From Demequina oxidasica (GTDB taxonomy: Bacteria; Actinomycetota; Actinomycetes; Actinomycetales; Demequinaceae), in the NCBI RefSeq assembly GCF_000975115.1, contig NZ_BBRE01000004.1, positions 124,001 to 188,000 of the forward strand: DNA of 64,000 bases, in the 5' to 3' direction. Below are positions 25,045 to 33,477 of the stretch, piece after piece (position 1 is the stretch's first letter; each line of letters opens with the position of its first letter). The notes under the pieces are model-generated. The model was not told where the DNA came from, did not search any database, and worked only from the letters and a program-made list of their open reading frames with translations. The position numbers and the translations under genes were made by a program.

Positions 25045-26559
25045 ATGATTCGAACCAGGATTCGCCAGTCCAATGACGACAGTGGTGTTGCACTCGTCGC
25101 TGCCATGGGTGTAGCGCTCGTTGGGATTCTGGTGGCCTCCTTAGTGATCGCGCAAACTATTACAGCCTCGAACGACTCCGGCCGTGACCGACTGCGCACC
25201 ACGGAGATTCACACCGCGGAGGCTGCTATCGACGCCACGATGGCCAAGCTGGAGACGGAGTCCCCGTGCACCATCGCGCCACAGGACTTCGGCAGCGGTA
25301 CGCAAGCAACCGATGTGACCGTTGACATCACCTATTACAACGACCTGTCCGCGACCCCGATCAGCTGCGCGGGGGGGACCCTCGCCGGTCTACCCACCAG
25401 GGCTACCGTGCGCGCGACATCGGTGGGCGAGGAGGACAGCCCCGGGTTAGATCCGGTTCGCGTTCTCGAAGCCAACTTGAGCCTGGTGCCGCGGACTGAT
25501 CTCTCGCAGGACGCCGCGATCTTCTCCGCAGCTGACATCGGGGTAGGTGCAGGATTCACCTTGTCCCCTAAGATCCTCGACGAAGGCGCAGACGTGTGGC
25601 TAGATGACGGTGACTGGGACTGCAGCGGTGGCGCCAAGCTCGACGGCTCGCTCATTGTGCCGCAAGGTTCCATTCGGTTCCCCAATTCGCAGTGCCACGT
25701 TGGCGGAAACGCCTGGGCGCAGAACGGCTTCAAGAACGACTCCACTGCGTCGAGCACGTACTCCGTGGACGGAAATTTGACGGTGCGTAGCGGTGACCTC
25801 ACCACGAGTAACCCGCTCTATGTGGGTGGCGACATCCTTGTTGGCGGTTCAAAGGTGGGTTACCACCCCGCCAACGCGGAGGGCAGCGCGCGATACAACG
25901 TGGGGGCTGCCTCGATCCCGAACATCGCCCCCGTGGGTCTGCCCGTCATCAACTACACGCCGTCGGACTGGGCGGGCTTCCAGAAGCTCGACAAGGCGGA
26001 CCTGGCGAATCAGATCAACACTCAGTACCCCATGAAGCCGTGGGAGCGTTCCGAGATTGACAAGTGCAACTACGCGGGCTGGATTGGTTCGATCAAGGGG
26101 CCGATCAATCTCCCTGCCACCGATACGGTGTTTGACATGCGCTCGTGCCCATCGGGTTTCAAGACTGAAAGTGGATTCGCCTTCAACCTCTACGCGGACA
26201 CGGCGATTTTCACCAATAGCTTCACCACCTCGAACCCGCTGACTTTCAGTTCAGGAGACGGCCAACCACACAAGCTGTGGGTCATCGTTCCGCACAGCAC
26301 GGGTACCGGTTTCATCAAGAACAGCACGCCTATGACGGTGAACTCGCCCATTGAGTCGTTCTGGTACGCACCCGGTCGCGTAGACATTAACAACAGCAGC
26401 GCCTTTATCGGCCAGGTTTACGGTGGCGATCTCACGATCCACACTCCGGCGACTTTTGAGTACATGAACGTCGGCGTGCCTGGAGTGGACCTCGTGTCCG
26501 CTGCGGAGTCCTCCTCAGGGTTCATCGTGGAGTTACTGTACAAGCGAGAGGTGTCGTAG
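25045..26559 (+). CDS. PilX-like pilus assembly protein with beta-helix-like domain
   Basis: 504 aa from ATG 25045 (GAGGAG upstream). The N-terminus, DDSGVALVAAMGVALVGILVASLVI, has the Gly-hydrophobic layout of PilX/GspK-type minor pilins but lacks the Glu at mature position 5, as GspK does. Later, short strands with GG turns (HVGGNAWAQNG, DGNLTVRSGDL, LYVGGDILVGGS) suggest a right-handed beta-helix or bactofilin-like stack. It contains several cysteines. I infer a minor pilin or tip-complex component from position and N-terminus; the function of the large domain is unknown. Confidence 0.75.
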   Translation: MIRTRIRQSNDDSGVALVAAMGVALVGILVASLVIAQTITASNDSGRDRLRTTEIHTAEAAIDATMAKLETESPCTIAPQDFGSGTQATDVTVDITYYNDLSATPISCAGGTLAGLPTRATVRATSVGEEDSPGLDPVRVLEANLSLVPRTDLSQDAAIFSAADIGVGAGFTLSPKILDEGADVWLDDGDWDCSGGAKLDGSLIVPQGSIRFPNSQCHVGGNAWAQNGFKNDSTASSTYSVDGNLTVRSGDLTTSNPLYVGGDILVGGSKVGYHPANAEGSARYNVGAASIPNIAPVGLPVINYTPSDWAGFQKLDKADLANQINTQYPMKPWERSEIDKCNYAGWIGSIKGPINLPATDTVFDMRSCPSGFKTESGFAFNLYADTAIFTNSFTTSNPLTFSSGDGQPHKLWVIVPHSTGTGFIKNSTPMTVNSPIESFWYAPGRVDINNSSAFIGQVYGGDLTIHTPATFEYMNVGVPGVDLVSAAESSSGFIVELLYKREVS

Positions 26560-27354
26560 TTGGGCGCGTGGCCACTGGTCGCTGTCGCTGCTGCGCTTGG
26601 ACTCCTATGTGGTTCCTTCACCAACGTGCTGATAGCGCGGATACCCTCGGGGATGGACTGGGTCAAGGACTCCAGTCGATGCCCCAATTGCCAGCACGCA
26701 ATCGCGTGGTACGACAACATTCCGGTGTTGTCGTGGCTGTGGCTGGGCCGCAGGTGCCGGCACTGCAGGAGGCCTATCTCCGCGCGCTACCCGCTAGTCG
26801 AGTTGATCGTGGCCGCGATGTTCGCGTTGGTCGCCTTGCAGTTCGGGCTGTCCATTCTGGCAGTGTTGCTCGCCTACTTGGTCGTGATCTCAGTGGCTTT
26901 GGTGGCGATAGACCTAGAGCATCAACGACTCCCCGACAAGCTGGTGCTGCCGTCGATCGTGGTTTCCGCGGTAGCGCTACTTGCCTATACATGGGTAGAG
27001 GGGGAGTGGTGGATTCTCGCCCGCGCGATTCTAGGCGCCCTCATTCTGGGCGGCTTCTATTTCGCGATGTGGTTTGCGTACCCCAAGGGGCTTGGGTTCG
27101 GCGACGTAAAGACGGGCGTACTATTCGGCCTGGTCTTGGGTGCTCTGGGATGGTCAACGTTGGCAGTCGGCGCTATTGCCGGGCCACTTCTGGGTGCCGT
27201 GGGCGCGGTGATCGCTATTGCGCGCCACCGGTCCGTGAAGGGAGTCAGGTTAGCGTATGGGCCAGCTTTGATTGGCGGAGCGTGGGTGGGAATCCTCGCC
27301 GGCGACGCGATCGCGCAGTGGTACATCGATTGGGCGCTCTCGTGGGGCGGGTAG
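26560..27354 (+). CDS. pilD: Prepilin peptidase / N-methyltransferase PilD (A24 family)
   Basis: 264 aa, TTG start immediately after the upstream stop. The N-terminal half has GSFTNVLIARIPSG and the zinc-type cysteine tetrad CPNC (41, 44) and CRHC (66, 69). The A24 aspartyl protease residues are Asp118 in AIDLEHQRLP and Asp182 in GLGFGDVK. Multiple membrane helices. It cleaves and N-methylates the prepilins encoded upstream. Position between pilins and pilMNO is consistent. Confidence 0.94.
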   Translation: MGAWPLVAVAAALGLLCGSFTNVLIARIPSGMDWVKDSSRCPNCQHAIAWYDNIPVLSWLWLGRRCRHCRRPISARYPLVELIVAAMFALVALQFGLSILAVLLAYLVVISVALVAIDLEHQRLPDKLVLPSIVVSAVALLAYTWVEGEWWILARAILGALILGGFYFAMWFAYPKGLGFGDVKTGVLFGLVLGALGWSTLAVGAIAGPLLGAVGAVIAIARHRSVKGVRLAYGPALIGGAWVGILAGDAIAQWYIDWALSWGG

Positions 27355-27427
27355 TGATTCTTGTGAACTTGAGTAAAACGGCAAACAGACCGATAAGCAT
27401 GACCGAAGCTTTGACAAAGGAGACGAC

Positions 27428-28489
27428 GTGGCAGTCAGGCGAATAGGCCTCGACATCGGCGCGACAGAGGTGCGCGTTGCAGAGGTTGAATTTTCAGGAA
27501 AGAGCACTCCTGCGACCGGATCGGGGACGCTCATTGGCTTCGCAGCGGAGAAGCTCCCGCGCGGCACGGTGCAGGCCGGCGAGATTGTCGATGTCACTGC
27601 AGTGGGTACGGCCATCAAGAAGGCATTCGCCGGCTCTAGCTTCAGCTCAAAAGAGGTGCACATTGGAGTGGGCTCCGCTGGGGTGGTAGTGCGTGAGATC
27701 GATCTACCGGAACTTCCCATGAATCAGTTGCGGACATCGTTGCCTTTCCAGGTTCAGGAGCTGCTGCCAATGTCGACTGACGAGGCGCTCCTTGACTTCT
27801 TCCCAACCGCCGAGCGCGAGGGGGAGAGCACAAAACTGCTTCGCGGCATGCTCGTCGCCGCTCCCAAGGCCACGGTGTCGCAGCATATTCTCGCAATCGA
27901 GAATGCGGGCTTACGCCCGGTGATGGTCGATTTGAATGCGTTCGCCTTGATGCGGGCGCAGATGACCGACGAGCTGCGCAGCAAGATTGTGGCATTCGTT
28001 GACATTGGTGCCCGCGTAACCACCGTGATCATCGCGAACGGCGGGATGCCTCGACTGGTGCGCATCCTGCCTAACGGTGGCCAGGACGTGACTGACGCGG
28101 TGGCGACCGCTCTGCGCATTTCCGCGCAAGAGGCCGACGACGTCAAGCGCAACATGTCTATTGGTGCGCAGGTTCACCCCGACTTCCAGGCGGGTCAGGA
28201 TGCCGTCACGGCCACGTCCAGGTCGCTGTTCGACTCAATCCGCAACACTTTTGTGTACTACTCCGGCAACAACCCGGGGGAGCAGATCGCGCAGGTAGTC
28301 ATCACCGGTGGTGGCTCCCACCTGCCTGGCCTCGGACAGTTTATTGCGTCGTCTATCCGGCTCTCCGTTAGTTACGGAAATTCCTTTGCGCGCGTAACTA
28401 TAGGCAAGAAGGTTCCGCGTGAATTGCTCACTGGGCGTGAGGCTCAACTGCCCTTGCCCATTGGCCTAGCGTTTGGGGAGGCGTCGTGA
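27428..28489 (+). CDS. pilM: Type IV pilus assembly protein PilM (actin-like)
   Basis: 353 aa, GTG start with AAAGGAG upstream. Actin-fold features: VRRIGLDIGATEVRVAEV (phosphate-1 loop), FVDIGARVTTVIIANGGMP (phosphate-2) and VVITGGGSHLPGL (adenosine loop). PilM is cytoplasmic and binds the N-terminal tail of PilN to form the alignment complex that couples to PilB/PilC. It overlaps pilN by 4 bases (GTGA). Confidence 0.92.
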   Translation: MAVRRIGLDIGATEVRVAEVEFSGKSTPATGSGTLIGFAAEKLPRGTVQAGEIVDVTAVGTAIKKAFAGSSFSSKEVHIGVGSAGVVVREIDLPELPMNQLRTSLPFQVQELLPMSTDEALLDFFPTAEREGESTKLLRGMLVAAPKATVSQHILAIENAGLRPVMVDLNAFALMRAQMTDELRSKIVAFVDIGARVTTVIIANGGMPRLVRILPNGGQDVTDAVATALRISAQEADDVKRNMSIGAQVHPDFQAGQDAVTATSRSLFDSIRNTFVYYSGNNPGEQIAQVVITGGGSHLPGLGQFIASSIRLSVSYGNSFARVTIGKKVPRELLTGREAQLPLPIGLAFGEAS

Positions 28490-29208
28490 ATCCCGTTCCA
28501 GCAAGTGTGAATGCACCGCATTCGGCACAGGTGAATCTGCTTCCTCCGGAGATTGAGGCAAAGCGAACCCAGGGGCGCGCCAAGGTGATGATTGCCGTGG
28601 GGCTCGTGCTGTTCGTGCTGATGCTGGGCGCCGCCTGGTTCCTCGCGTACTCGGCTCGGACCTCCGCGGAATCGGACCTCGCCTACGAACAGGAACGACG
28701 GCCCGAGCTAGTCGAGACTCTCGCCTCCTATGACTACGTCAAGGTGATCGAGGACCAGAAGGACAACTCGGTCCTCGCCCGGCAGTGGGCCGGATCATCG
28801 GACATCATCTGGGGCGACTACACCGCCGCACTGCTGGACGTTGTTCCTGAGGACATGTCGCTCACCGACGTGGTGATGGCGCAGGGTACCCCCTATGGGC
28901 CGGCTGGCTCCGACGGCACCATCTTTGGTCTCAACGACATGGGCACGTTGAACTTCACCGGCCAGGCGGCTTCTCCAGAACTGGCTGCCGATCTCGTCGA
29001 GGCGATTAACGCCGTGCCCGGGTACTACGACACGTGGATCGAGGTCAACAAGCTCGAATCGAACGAGGACACCGACACCGTGTACTGGGAGTACGCCGGT
29101 GCCACTCGCGTGTCATTTACCGCGCTTTCAGACCGCACGGTGACCACCCAACCCACGGCGCCGGTGAGGGAAGAGCCCGTGGAGACCACGGAAGAGGAGA
29201 CCAACTAA
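28486..29208 (+). CDS. pilN: Type IV pilus alignment protein PilN
   Basis: 240 aa. The N-terminal VNLLPPEI motif (residues 16-23) is the PilM-binding sequence of PilN; a single membrane helix follows at about 35-54, then an extracytoplasmic ferredoxin-like domain. The C-terminus is rich in Glu and Thr. ATG of pilO overlaps its stop by one base, so pilM-pilN-pilO are translationally coupled. Confidence 0.88.
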   Translation: MNPVPASVNAPHSAQVNLLPPEIEAKRTQGRAKVMIAVGLVLFVLMLGAAWFLAYSARTSAESDLAYEQERRPELVETLASYDYVKVIEDQKDNSVLARQWAGSSDIIWGDYTAALLDVVPEDMSLTDVVMAQGTPYGPAGSDGTIFGLNDMGTLNFTGQAASPELAADLVEAINAVPGYYDTWIEVNKLESNEDTDTVYWEYAGATRVSFTALSDRTVTTQPTAPVREEPVETTEEETN

Positions 29209-30074
29209 TGAAGCAACAACAAACGGGACTTTGGCTCCTCGGAGCGTTCCTGGTCGCGGTCGTGATAGCGGCGCTTGCCTACTTCCTGCTCATCTCCCCG
29301 GAGCTTGACAAGGGAGCGGTGGCCCGCGAGAACGCGGCCTTCGCAATGAGTGATAACGAGTTGCTCGAGATTCAGATATTGGCGGCCCAGACTAAGGAAC
29401 AGCAGGTTCCCGAGTGGGAGGAAGAGATCGGCAAGATCTCGCTGGACATGCCCCCTACGGTGGAGCAGGCCGATCTCGAGCGGTTGATTAATTCGACGCT
29501 CGCCAAATACGATCTTCCCTCACTGGAGGTCACTTACGGTCGCCCGGAGCAGGTTATTGGCACGCTCACCGAGGGCTACGAGCCACCCACGCTTACGTCA
29601 GACGACGAGGAGGGCGCTACGCCGTCTCCGTCTCCGTCGCCGAGCGCAGAGCCTAGCGTCGCCCCATCAGAGGGAGCCGAGGGGGAGTCTGAGGTTCCTC
29701 CACCCGTCGCGCCCGGTGTACCGGAGCCGGCCTTTGCTGGCCTGGTCGGGATTCCGGTCACCATCGCGACTGAAGGCGACCCGGTAAAGGTGCTGAGCTT
29801 CATGAAGGAGATGCAGACGCAGATCGATCGCTTCTACACTGCGACCAACTTCACGATCACCAAGGCTGACGTCACAGAGGAATCACCTGGCCGCGTTGCG
29901 CTGACGGAAGAGGACGTCACGATCAACATCTCCGGACTGGTGTTCTCGCTGATCGACCCCTTGTATTCGTTCCCGGGGGACAACGAGGGCGAGATTGCGC
30001 CATACTCGCCCAACGAGCAGGTTCCCAACGCCTTCGCACCACTACCCGGCACCGAGGAATCGGCAGAGGGTTAA
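29208..30074 (+). CDS. pilO: PilO-like pilus alignment protein
   Basis: 288 aa from ATG 29208. One membrane helix at about 7-28 ([23 protein letters not shown]), a coiled segment with [25 protein letters not shown], a Ser/Pro/Glu-rich linker at about 135-175, then a C-terminal domain ([23 protein letters not shown]) typical of PilO. PilN and PilO form heterodimers outside the membrane. No PilP or PilQ follows, as expected without an outer membrane. A rho-independent terminator follows at 30101. Confidence 0.85.
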   Translation: MKQQQTGLWLLGAFLVAVVIAALAYFLLISPELDKGAVARENAAFAMSDNELLEIQILAAQTKEQQVPEWEEEIGKISLDMPPTVEQADLERLINSTLAKYDLPSLEVTYGRPEQVIGTLTEGYEPPTLTSDDEEGATPSPSPSPSAEPSVAPSEGAEGESEVPPPVAPGVPEPAFAGLVGIPVTIATEGDPVKVLSFMKEMQTQIDRFYTATNFTITKADVTEESPGRVALTEEDVTINISGLVFSLIDPLYSFPGDNEGEIAPYSPNEQVPNAFAPLPGTEESAEG

Positions 30075-30100
30075 GCGCAACCACTACCCAAGCCCACGCG

Positions 30101-30131
30101 AAGCCGGGCCCCTGCCGGGGGCCCGGCTTTT
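30101..30131 (+). terminator. Rho-independent terminator of the pilus operon
   Basis: AAGCCGGGCCC (30101-30111) pairs exactly with 30119-30129 across a 7-base loop and runs into TTTT. It separates pilO from aroC. Confidence 0.9.
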
Positions 30132-30137
30132 GCATGG

Positions 30138-30153
30138 CAGAATGAAGCCCATG
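30138..30153 (+). promoter_or_regulatory. -10 box of a leaderless promoter for aroC
   Basis: CAGAAT (30138-30143) ends 7 bases before ATG 30151. It directly follows the terminator, so aroC must have its own promoter here. Confidence 0.45.
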
Positions 30154-31335
30154 CTTAGATGGCTCACTGCAGGAGAATCGCACGGCCCCGCACTGGTGGG
30201 CACCCTCGAGGGACTTCCGGCTGGAGTGGAGATCACCACGGCCGAGGTTCAGGACGCGCTGGCTCGCCGCCGACTCGGCTATGGCCGCGGTGCGCGCATG
30301 TCGTTCGAGAAGGACCAGGTCACGTTCCTGGGCGGCGTCCGCCATGGACTTAGCCAGGGTGGTCCTGTCGCGATCATGGTGGGCAATACCGAGTGGCCCA
30401 AGTGGGAGACCGTGATGTCAGCGGACCCCGTGGATCCCGAGGAGCTCAAGGGCGCCCGTGCGGCAAGCCTGACGCGCCCCCGTCCCGGCCACGCCGACCT
30501 TGCCGGCATGACCAAGTACGGCTTTGAGGACGCCCGCCCGGTCCTGGAGCGAGCATCGGCACGCGAGACCGCCGCCCGCGTGGCCCTCGGAACCGTGGCC
30601 GAGTCGTTCCTGCGTCAGGTGGCAGGCATCGAACTGGTGAGCCACACGGTGCAGGTAGGCCCTATCGCGGTCCCCGAGGACGCCCCGCTGCCTCCGGCTG
30701 ACGCGACGTCCGCGCTGGACGCGGACCCCATTCGCTGCTTCCACGAGGAAACCTCCGCGCGCATGATCGAAGAGATCGACGCATGCCAGCAGGACGGCGA
30801 CACCATGGGTGGCGTAGTCGAGGTTGTCGCGTACGGAGTTCCCGTCGGACTCGGCAGCCACGTGCACTGGGACCGTCGTCTTGACTCCCGACTCGCCGGA
30901 GCGCTCATGGGCATACAGGCCATTAAGGCGGTCGAGGTCGGCGACGGCTTCCGCACCGCCGGACGCCGCGGCTCGCAGGCTCACGACGAGATCGAGTACA
31001 GCGACAACGGCGTGACCCGTCGCACCAACCGTGCCGGCGGCGTCGAGGGCGGAATGACCAACGGCGCACCGCTGACCGTGCGTGCCGCGATGAAGCCCAT
31101 CAGCACCGTGCCCCGCGCGCTCGACACCATTGACACCGCGACCGGCGAGGCCGCTAAGGCCATTCACCAGCGCTCGGACGTCTGTGCGGTGGCTCCGGCC
31201 GCCGTGGTCGCCCAGGCAATGGTTGCCCTCATACTCGCCGATGCCGTGGTTGAGAAGTTCGGCGGGGATTCAGTCGCCGAGGTGCGCAGGAACATCGAGA
31301 GCTACGTCGCCGCCATTCCTGACACGCTGCGCTGA
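30151..31335 (+). CDS. aroC: Chorismate synthase
   Basis: 394 aa from ATG 30151 ([12 protein letters not shown] is the usual N-terminus; ATG 30142 is in frame but less likely). Flavin-dependent conversion of EPSP to chorismate. Hallmarks: [59 protein letters not shown] and the C-terminal [15 protein letters not shown]. First of aroC-aroK-aroB, joined by 1-bp and 4-bp overlaps. Confidence 0.97.
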   Translation: MLRWLTAGESHGPALVGTLEGLPAGVEITTAEVQDALARRRLGYGRGARMSFEKDQVTFLGGVRHGLSQGGPVAIMVGNTEWPKWETVMSADPVDPEELKGARAASLTRPRPGHADLAGMTKYGFEDARPVLERASARETAARVALGTVAESFLRQVAGIELVSHTVQVGPIAVPEDAPLPPADATSALDADPIRCFHEETSARMIEEIDACQQDGDTMGGVVEVVAYGVPVGLGSHVHWDRRLDSRLAGALMGIQAIKAVEVGDGFRTAGRRGSQAHDEIEYSDNGVTRRTNRAGGVEGGMTNGAPLTVRAAMKPISTVPRALDTIDTATGEAAKAIHQRSDVCAVAPAAVVAQAMVALILADAVVEKFGGDSVAEVRRNIESYVAAIPDTLR

Positions 31336-31991
31336 TGCCGGATTCCACGCCCGGCCATCCCAAGCCTGAACCGCCCAAGCACCCGCTGGTCGCCCAGGCG
31401 CCCCCGAGCGCAAAGGTGACCCCGGCATCGGCCGGTGGTTCCGAGGCAAAGGCAGCCGCAGCATCGGCCGTGGGACCGCGAGCGGTCCTGATCGGTCCCC
31501 CCGGCTCCGGGAAGAGCACGGTTGCGAAGGGGCTGGCCCGGGAGTGGGGCGTGCAGCGCCGCGATACCGACGACGACATTGTGCGCACGTCCGGCAAGTC
31601 GATCTCGGACATCTTCCTGGACGACGGCGAGGAGGCGTTCCGCGCGCTCGAGGTTGCTGCGGTAGCTACTGCGCTCGCCGAGCACCAGGGCGTGCTGTCA
31701 CTGGGCGGGGGAGCGATCCTCGACGAGTCCACACAGGAACGGCTCACGGAGTACGCCGAGGCCGGGGGGGACGTGATCTTCCTCGACGTGTCGCTGTCTG
31801 CGGCCGCGCCGCGCGTGGGCCTGAATAATGCGCGCCCGCTGTTGGTGGGCAATCCACGCAGGCAGTGGTCGACCTTGATGGCGGAGCGCAGGCCCATCTA
31901 TGAGCGCCTCGCCACTCGGACTGTCAGCACGGATCACCTGAACGCCAAGCGAATCGCCCACGAGATTGCGGGAACGGAACCGACCGAATGA
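31335..31991 (+). CDS. aroK: Shikimate kinase with N-terminal Pro/Ala-rich extension
   Basis: 218 aa; normal shikimate kinases are about 170 aa. The extra 45-50 N-terminal residues are Pro/Ala/Ser-rich and look disordered. The kinase begins at AVLIGPPGSGKST (Walker A about 54-62), then RRDTDDDIVRTSGKSISDIF, LSLGGGAILD (shikimate-binding Gly) and NNARPLLVGNPRRQW lid region. ATG 31335 overlaps the aroC stop; a later internal start is possible, but no good Shine-Dalgarno is seen nearer the core. Confidence 0.93.
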   Translation: MPDSTPGHPKPEPPKHPLVAQAPPSAKVTPASAGGSEAKAAAASAVGPRAVLIGPPGSGKSTVAKGLAREWGVQRRDTDDDIVRTSGKSISDIFLDDGEEAFRALEVAAVATALAEHQGVLSLGGGAILDESTQERLTEYAEAGGDVIFLDVSLSAAAPRVGLNNARPLLVGNPRRQWSTLMAERRPIYERLATRTVSTDHLNAKRIAHEIAGTEPTE

Positions 31992-33166
31992 GTGACTCAG
32001 ACCTTCGCCACGTCATCTCGGTGACCGGCGCCGCGCCCTACAACGTCACGGTAGGAACGGACTTGCTCGAGGAGGCCGTCGCATCGGTTCCCGCTGAGGC
32101 CGCGCGCGTCCTGGTGGTGCACTCGCAGCCGCTGCAGCGCAAGGCTGACTACCTGAAGCGACTCATCGATGAGTCTGGGCGTCTTGGGGTTCTGGTCGAG
32201 GTTCCCGATGCTGAGGCTGGCAAGACCGCCGAGGTCGCCGCCTTTGCCTGGGGAGTGTTGGGAAAGAGCGAGTTCACGCGCACCGACGTGGTGATCGCGC
32301 TGGGCGGCGGGGCGGTGACGGACCTCGCCGGGTTCGTGGCGGCGTCGTGGCTACGCGGCGTGGGAGTCATTCAGATTCCTACGACGTTGCTGGCGATGGT
32401 CGATGCTGCTGTCGGAGGAAAGACCGGCATCAACATTACTGAGGGCAAGAATCTGGTGGGCGCGTTTCACGAGCCGCTATCGGTGTGGTGCGACGTGTCG
32501 TTCCTGTCGACCCTTCCTCGCAACGACCTTGTGGCCGGAATGGCCGAGGTCGTGAAGGTCGGGTTTATCCGCGACCTGTCGATCTTGTCGCTGACCGAGG
32601 ACAATATTGAGCTGTTGCGCTCCGTAGACGCGCAGGATGGCTCGCGTGCCGGTGGCGAGACGGGCGCTGGGGTTTCTGGGGCATCGGCCGCCGGTGATGG
32701 ATCGTTGGACCCGGCCGCCGTGCCTGTTCTTGTGGAACTGATCCGGCGCGCGGTGCAGGTCAAGGCTGACGTGGTGAGTGCGGATCTTAAGGAATCGCAC
32801 TTGCGCGAAATTCTGAACTACGGGCACACCTTCGCGCACGCGATCGAGTACACCGAGCGGTACCAGTGGCGTCACGGCGCGGCGGTGTCCGTGGGCATGG
32901 TCTACGCGGCCGAGCTAGCAGGACTTGCCGGCAAATTGACCGAGGCGGAGGTGGAGAGGCACCGTTCGCTGCTGTCCGCGCTCGGTTTGCCCGTCACGTA
33001 TGCAGGTGGGCGTTGGGATGCGCTGCACCTCGCCATGAAGCGTGACAAGAAGACGCGTGGGGACATGCTGCGTTTTGTGATCCTGCAGGGGATCGGGAAT
33101 CCGGTGCGGTTCGAGGGGCCGGATCCGACGCTGTTGATTGCCGCCTACGACGCCGTTTCGCGGTAG
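31988..33166 (+). CDS. aroB: 3-dehydroquinate synthase
   Basis: 392 aa. NAD-dependent cyclisation of DAHP to 3-dehydroquinate. GGGAVTDLAGFVAASWLRGV is the NAD-binding loop, PTTLLAMVDAAVGGKTGIN the substrate site, and NYGHTFAHAIEY carries the zinc-binding His. A Gly/Ala/Ser-rich insertion of about 25 residues (roughly 217-242) interrupts the usual helix before VPVLVELIRRAVQVKADVV. It overlaps aroK by 4 bases. aroQ, expected next, is displaced by an HNH gene. Confidence 0.96.
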   Translation: MSDSDLRHVISVTGAAPYNVTVGTDLLEEAVASVPAEAARVLVVHSQPLQRKADYLKRLIDESGRLGVLVEVPDAEAGKTAEVAAFAWGVLGKSEFTRTDVVIALGGGAVTDLAGFVAASWLRGVGVIQIPTTLLAMVDAAVGGKTGINITEGKNLVGAFHEPLSVWCDVSFLSTLPRNDLVAGMAEVVKVGFIRDLSILSLTEDNIELLRSVDAQDGSRAGGETGAGVSGASAAGDGSLDPAAVPVLVELIRRAVQVKADVVSADLKESHLREILNYGHTFAHAIEYTERYQWRHGAAVSVGMVYAAELAGLAGKLTEAEVERHRSLLSALGLPVTYAGGRWDALHLAMKRDKKTRGDMLRFVILQGIGNPVRFEGPDPTLLIAAYDAVSR

Positions 33167-33474
33167 GGCTGGGGTTCGTGCGCTGCCAGGCGTACGACGA
33201 CGCTACTCGGTTGTGCAGCTATTGCGAGTTCTTGGGACTTCGGCTGGGCCTTCAACGTGGCGTTCCACTCGGCATTCTGCCGCGCCTTCCGCTCGGCTTT
33301 CTGGCGGGGCGGTCGCCAGAGGACTGGCGTCGCTAGGACGCACTTGCCGCGGGCATCCCTCCACAAGCGCCCGTCGCGACTTGACTGATGTCCACAGGAT
33401 TCCGTAGGAAGAACTTTTCCACTGTTTGATGGGTTTTGATGTTGTTTGTCAGACCCCGGTGATTGACTGTAGTC
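33167..33474. other. 308-bp gap before DUF222/HNH copy 2
   Basis: It contains an imperfect direct repeat of about 24 bp (around 33258-33281 and 33282-33306, roughly 19 matches) and, at the right end, the promoter element of the HNH gene. I see no convincing gene; a reverse-strand frame across it has no start signal. Confidence 0.5.
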
Positions 33475-33477
33475 ATG
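33446..33477 (+). promoter_or_regulatory. Candidate DNA-damage (PafBC / RecA-NDp type) promoter of DUF222/HNH copy 2
   Basis: TTGTCAGAC (33446-33454), 8 bases, TTGACT (33463-33468), 6 bases, ATG 33475. This reproduces element by element the arrangement at 7442-7411 on the minus strand; 27 of 33 positions match between the two. Confidence 0.6.

Noticed and set aside
26568..27446. Alternative 292-codon frame over pilD
   Set aside because: It is a shadow of the prepilin peptidase gene, whose cysteine tetrad and catalytic Asp residues are intact in the other frame.
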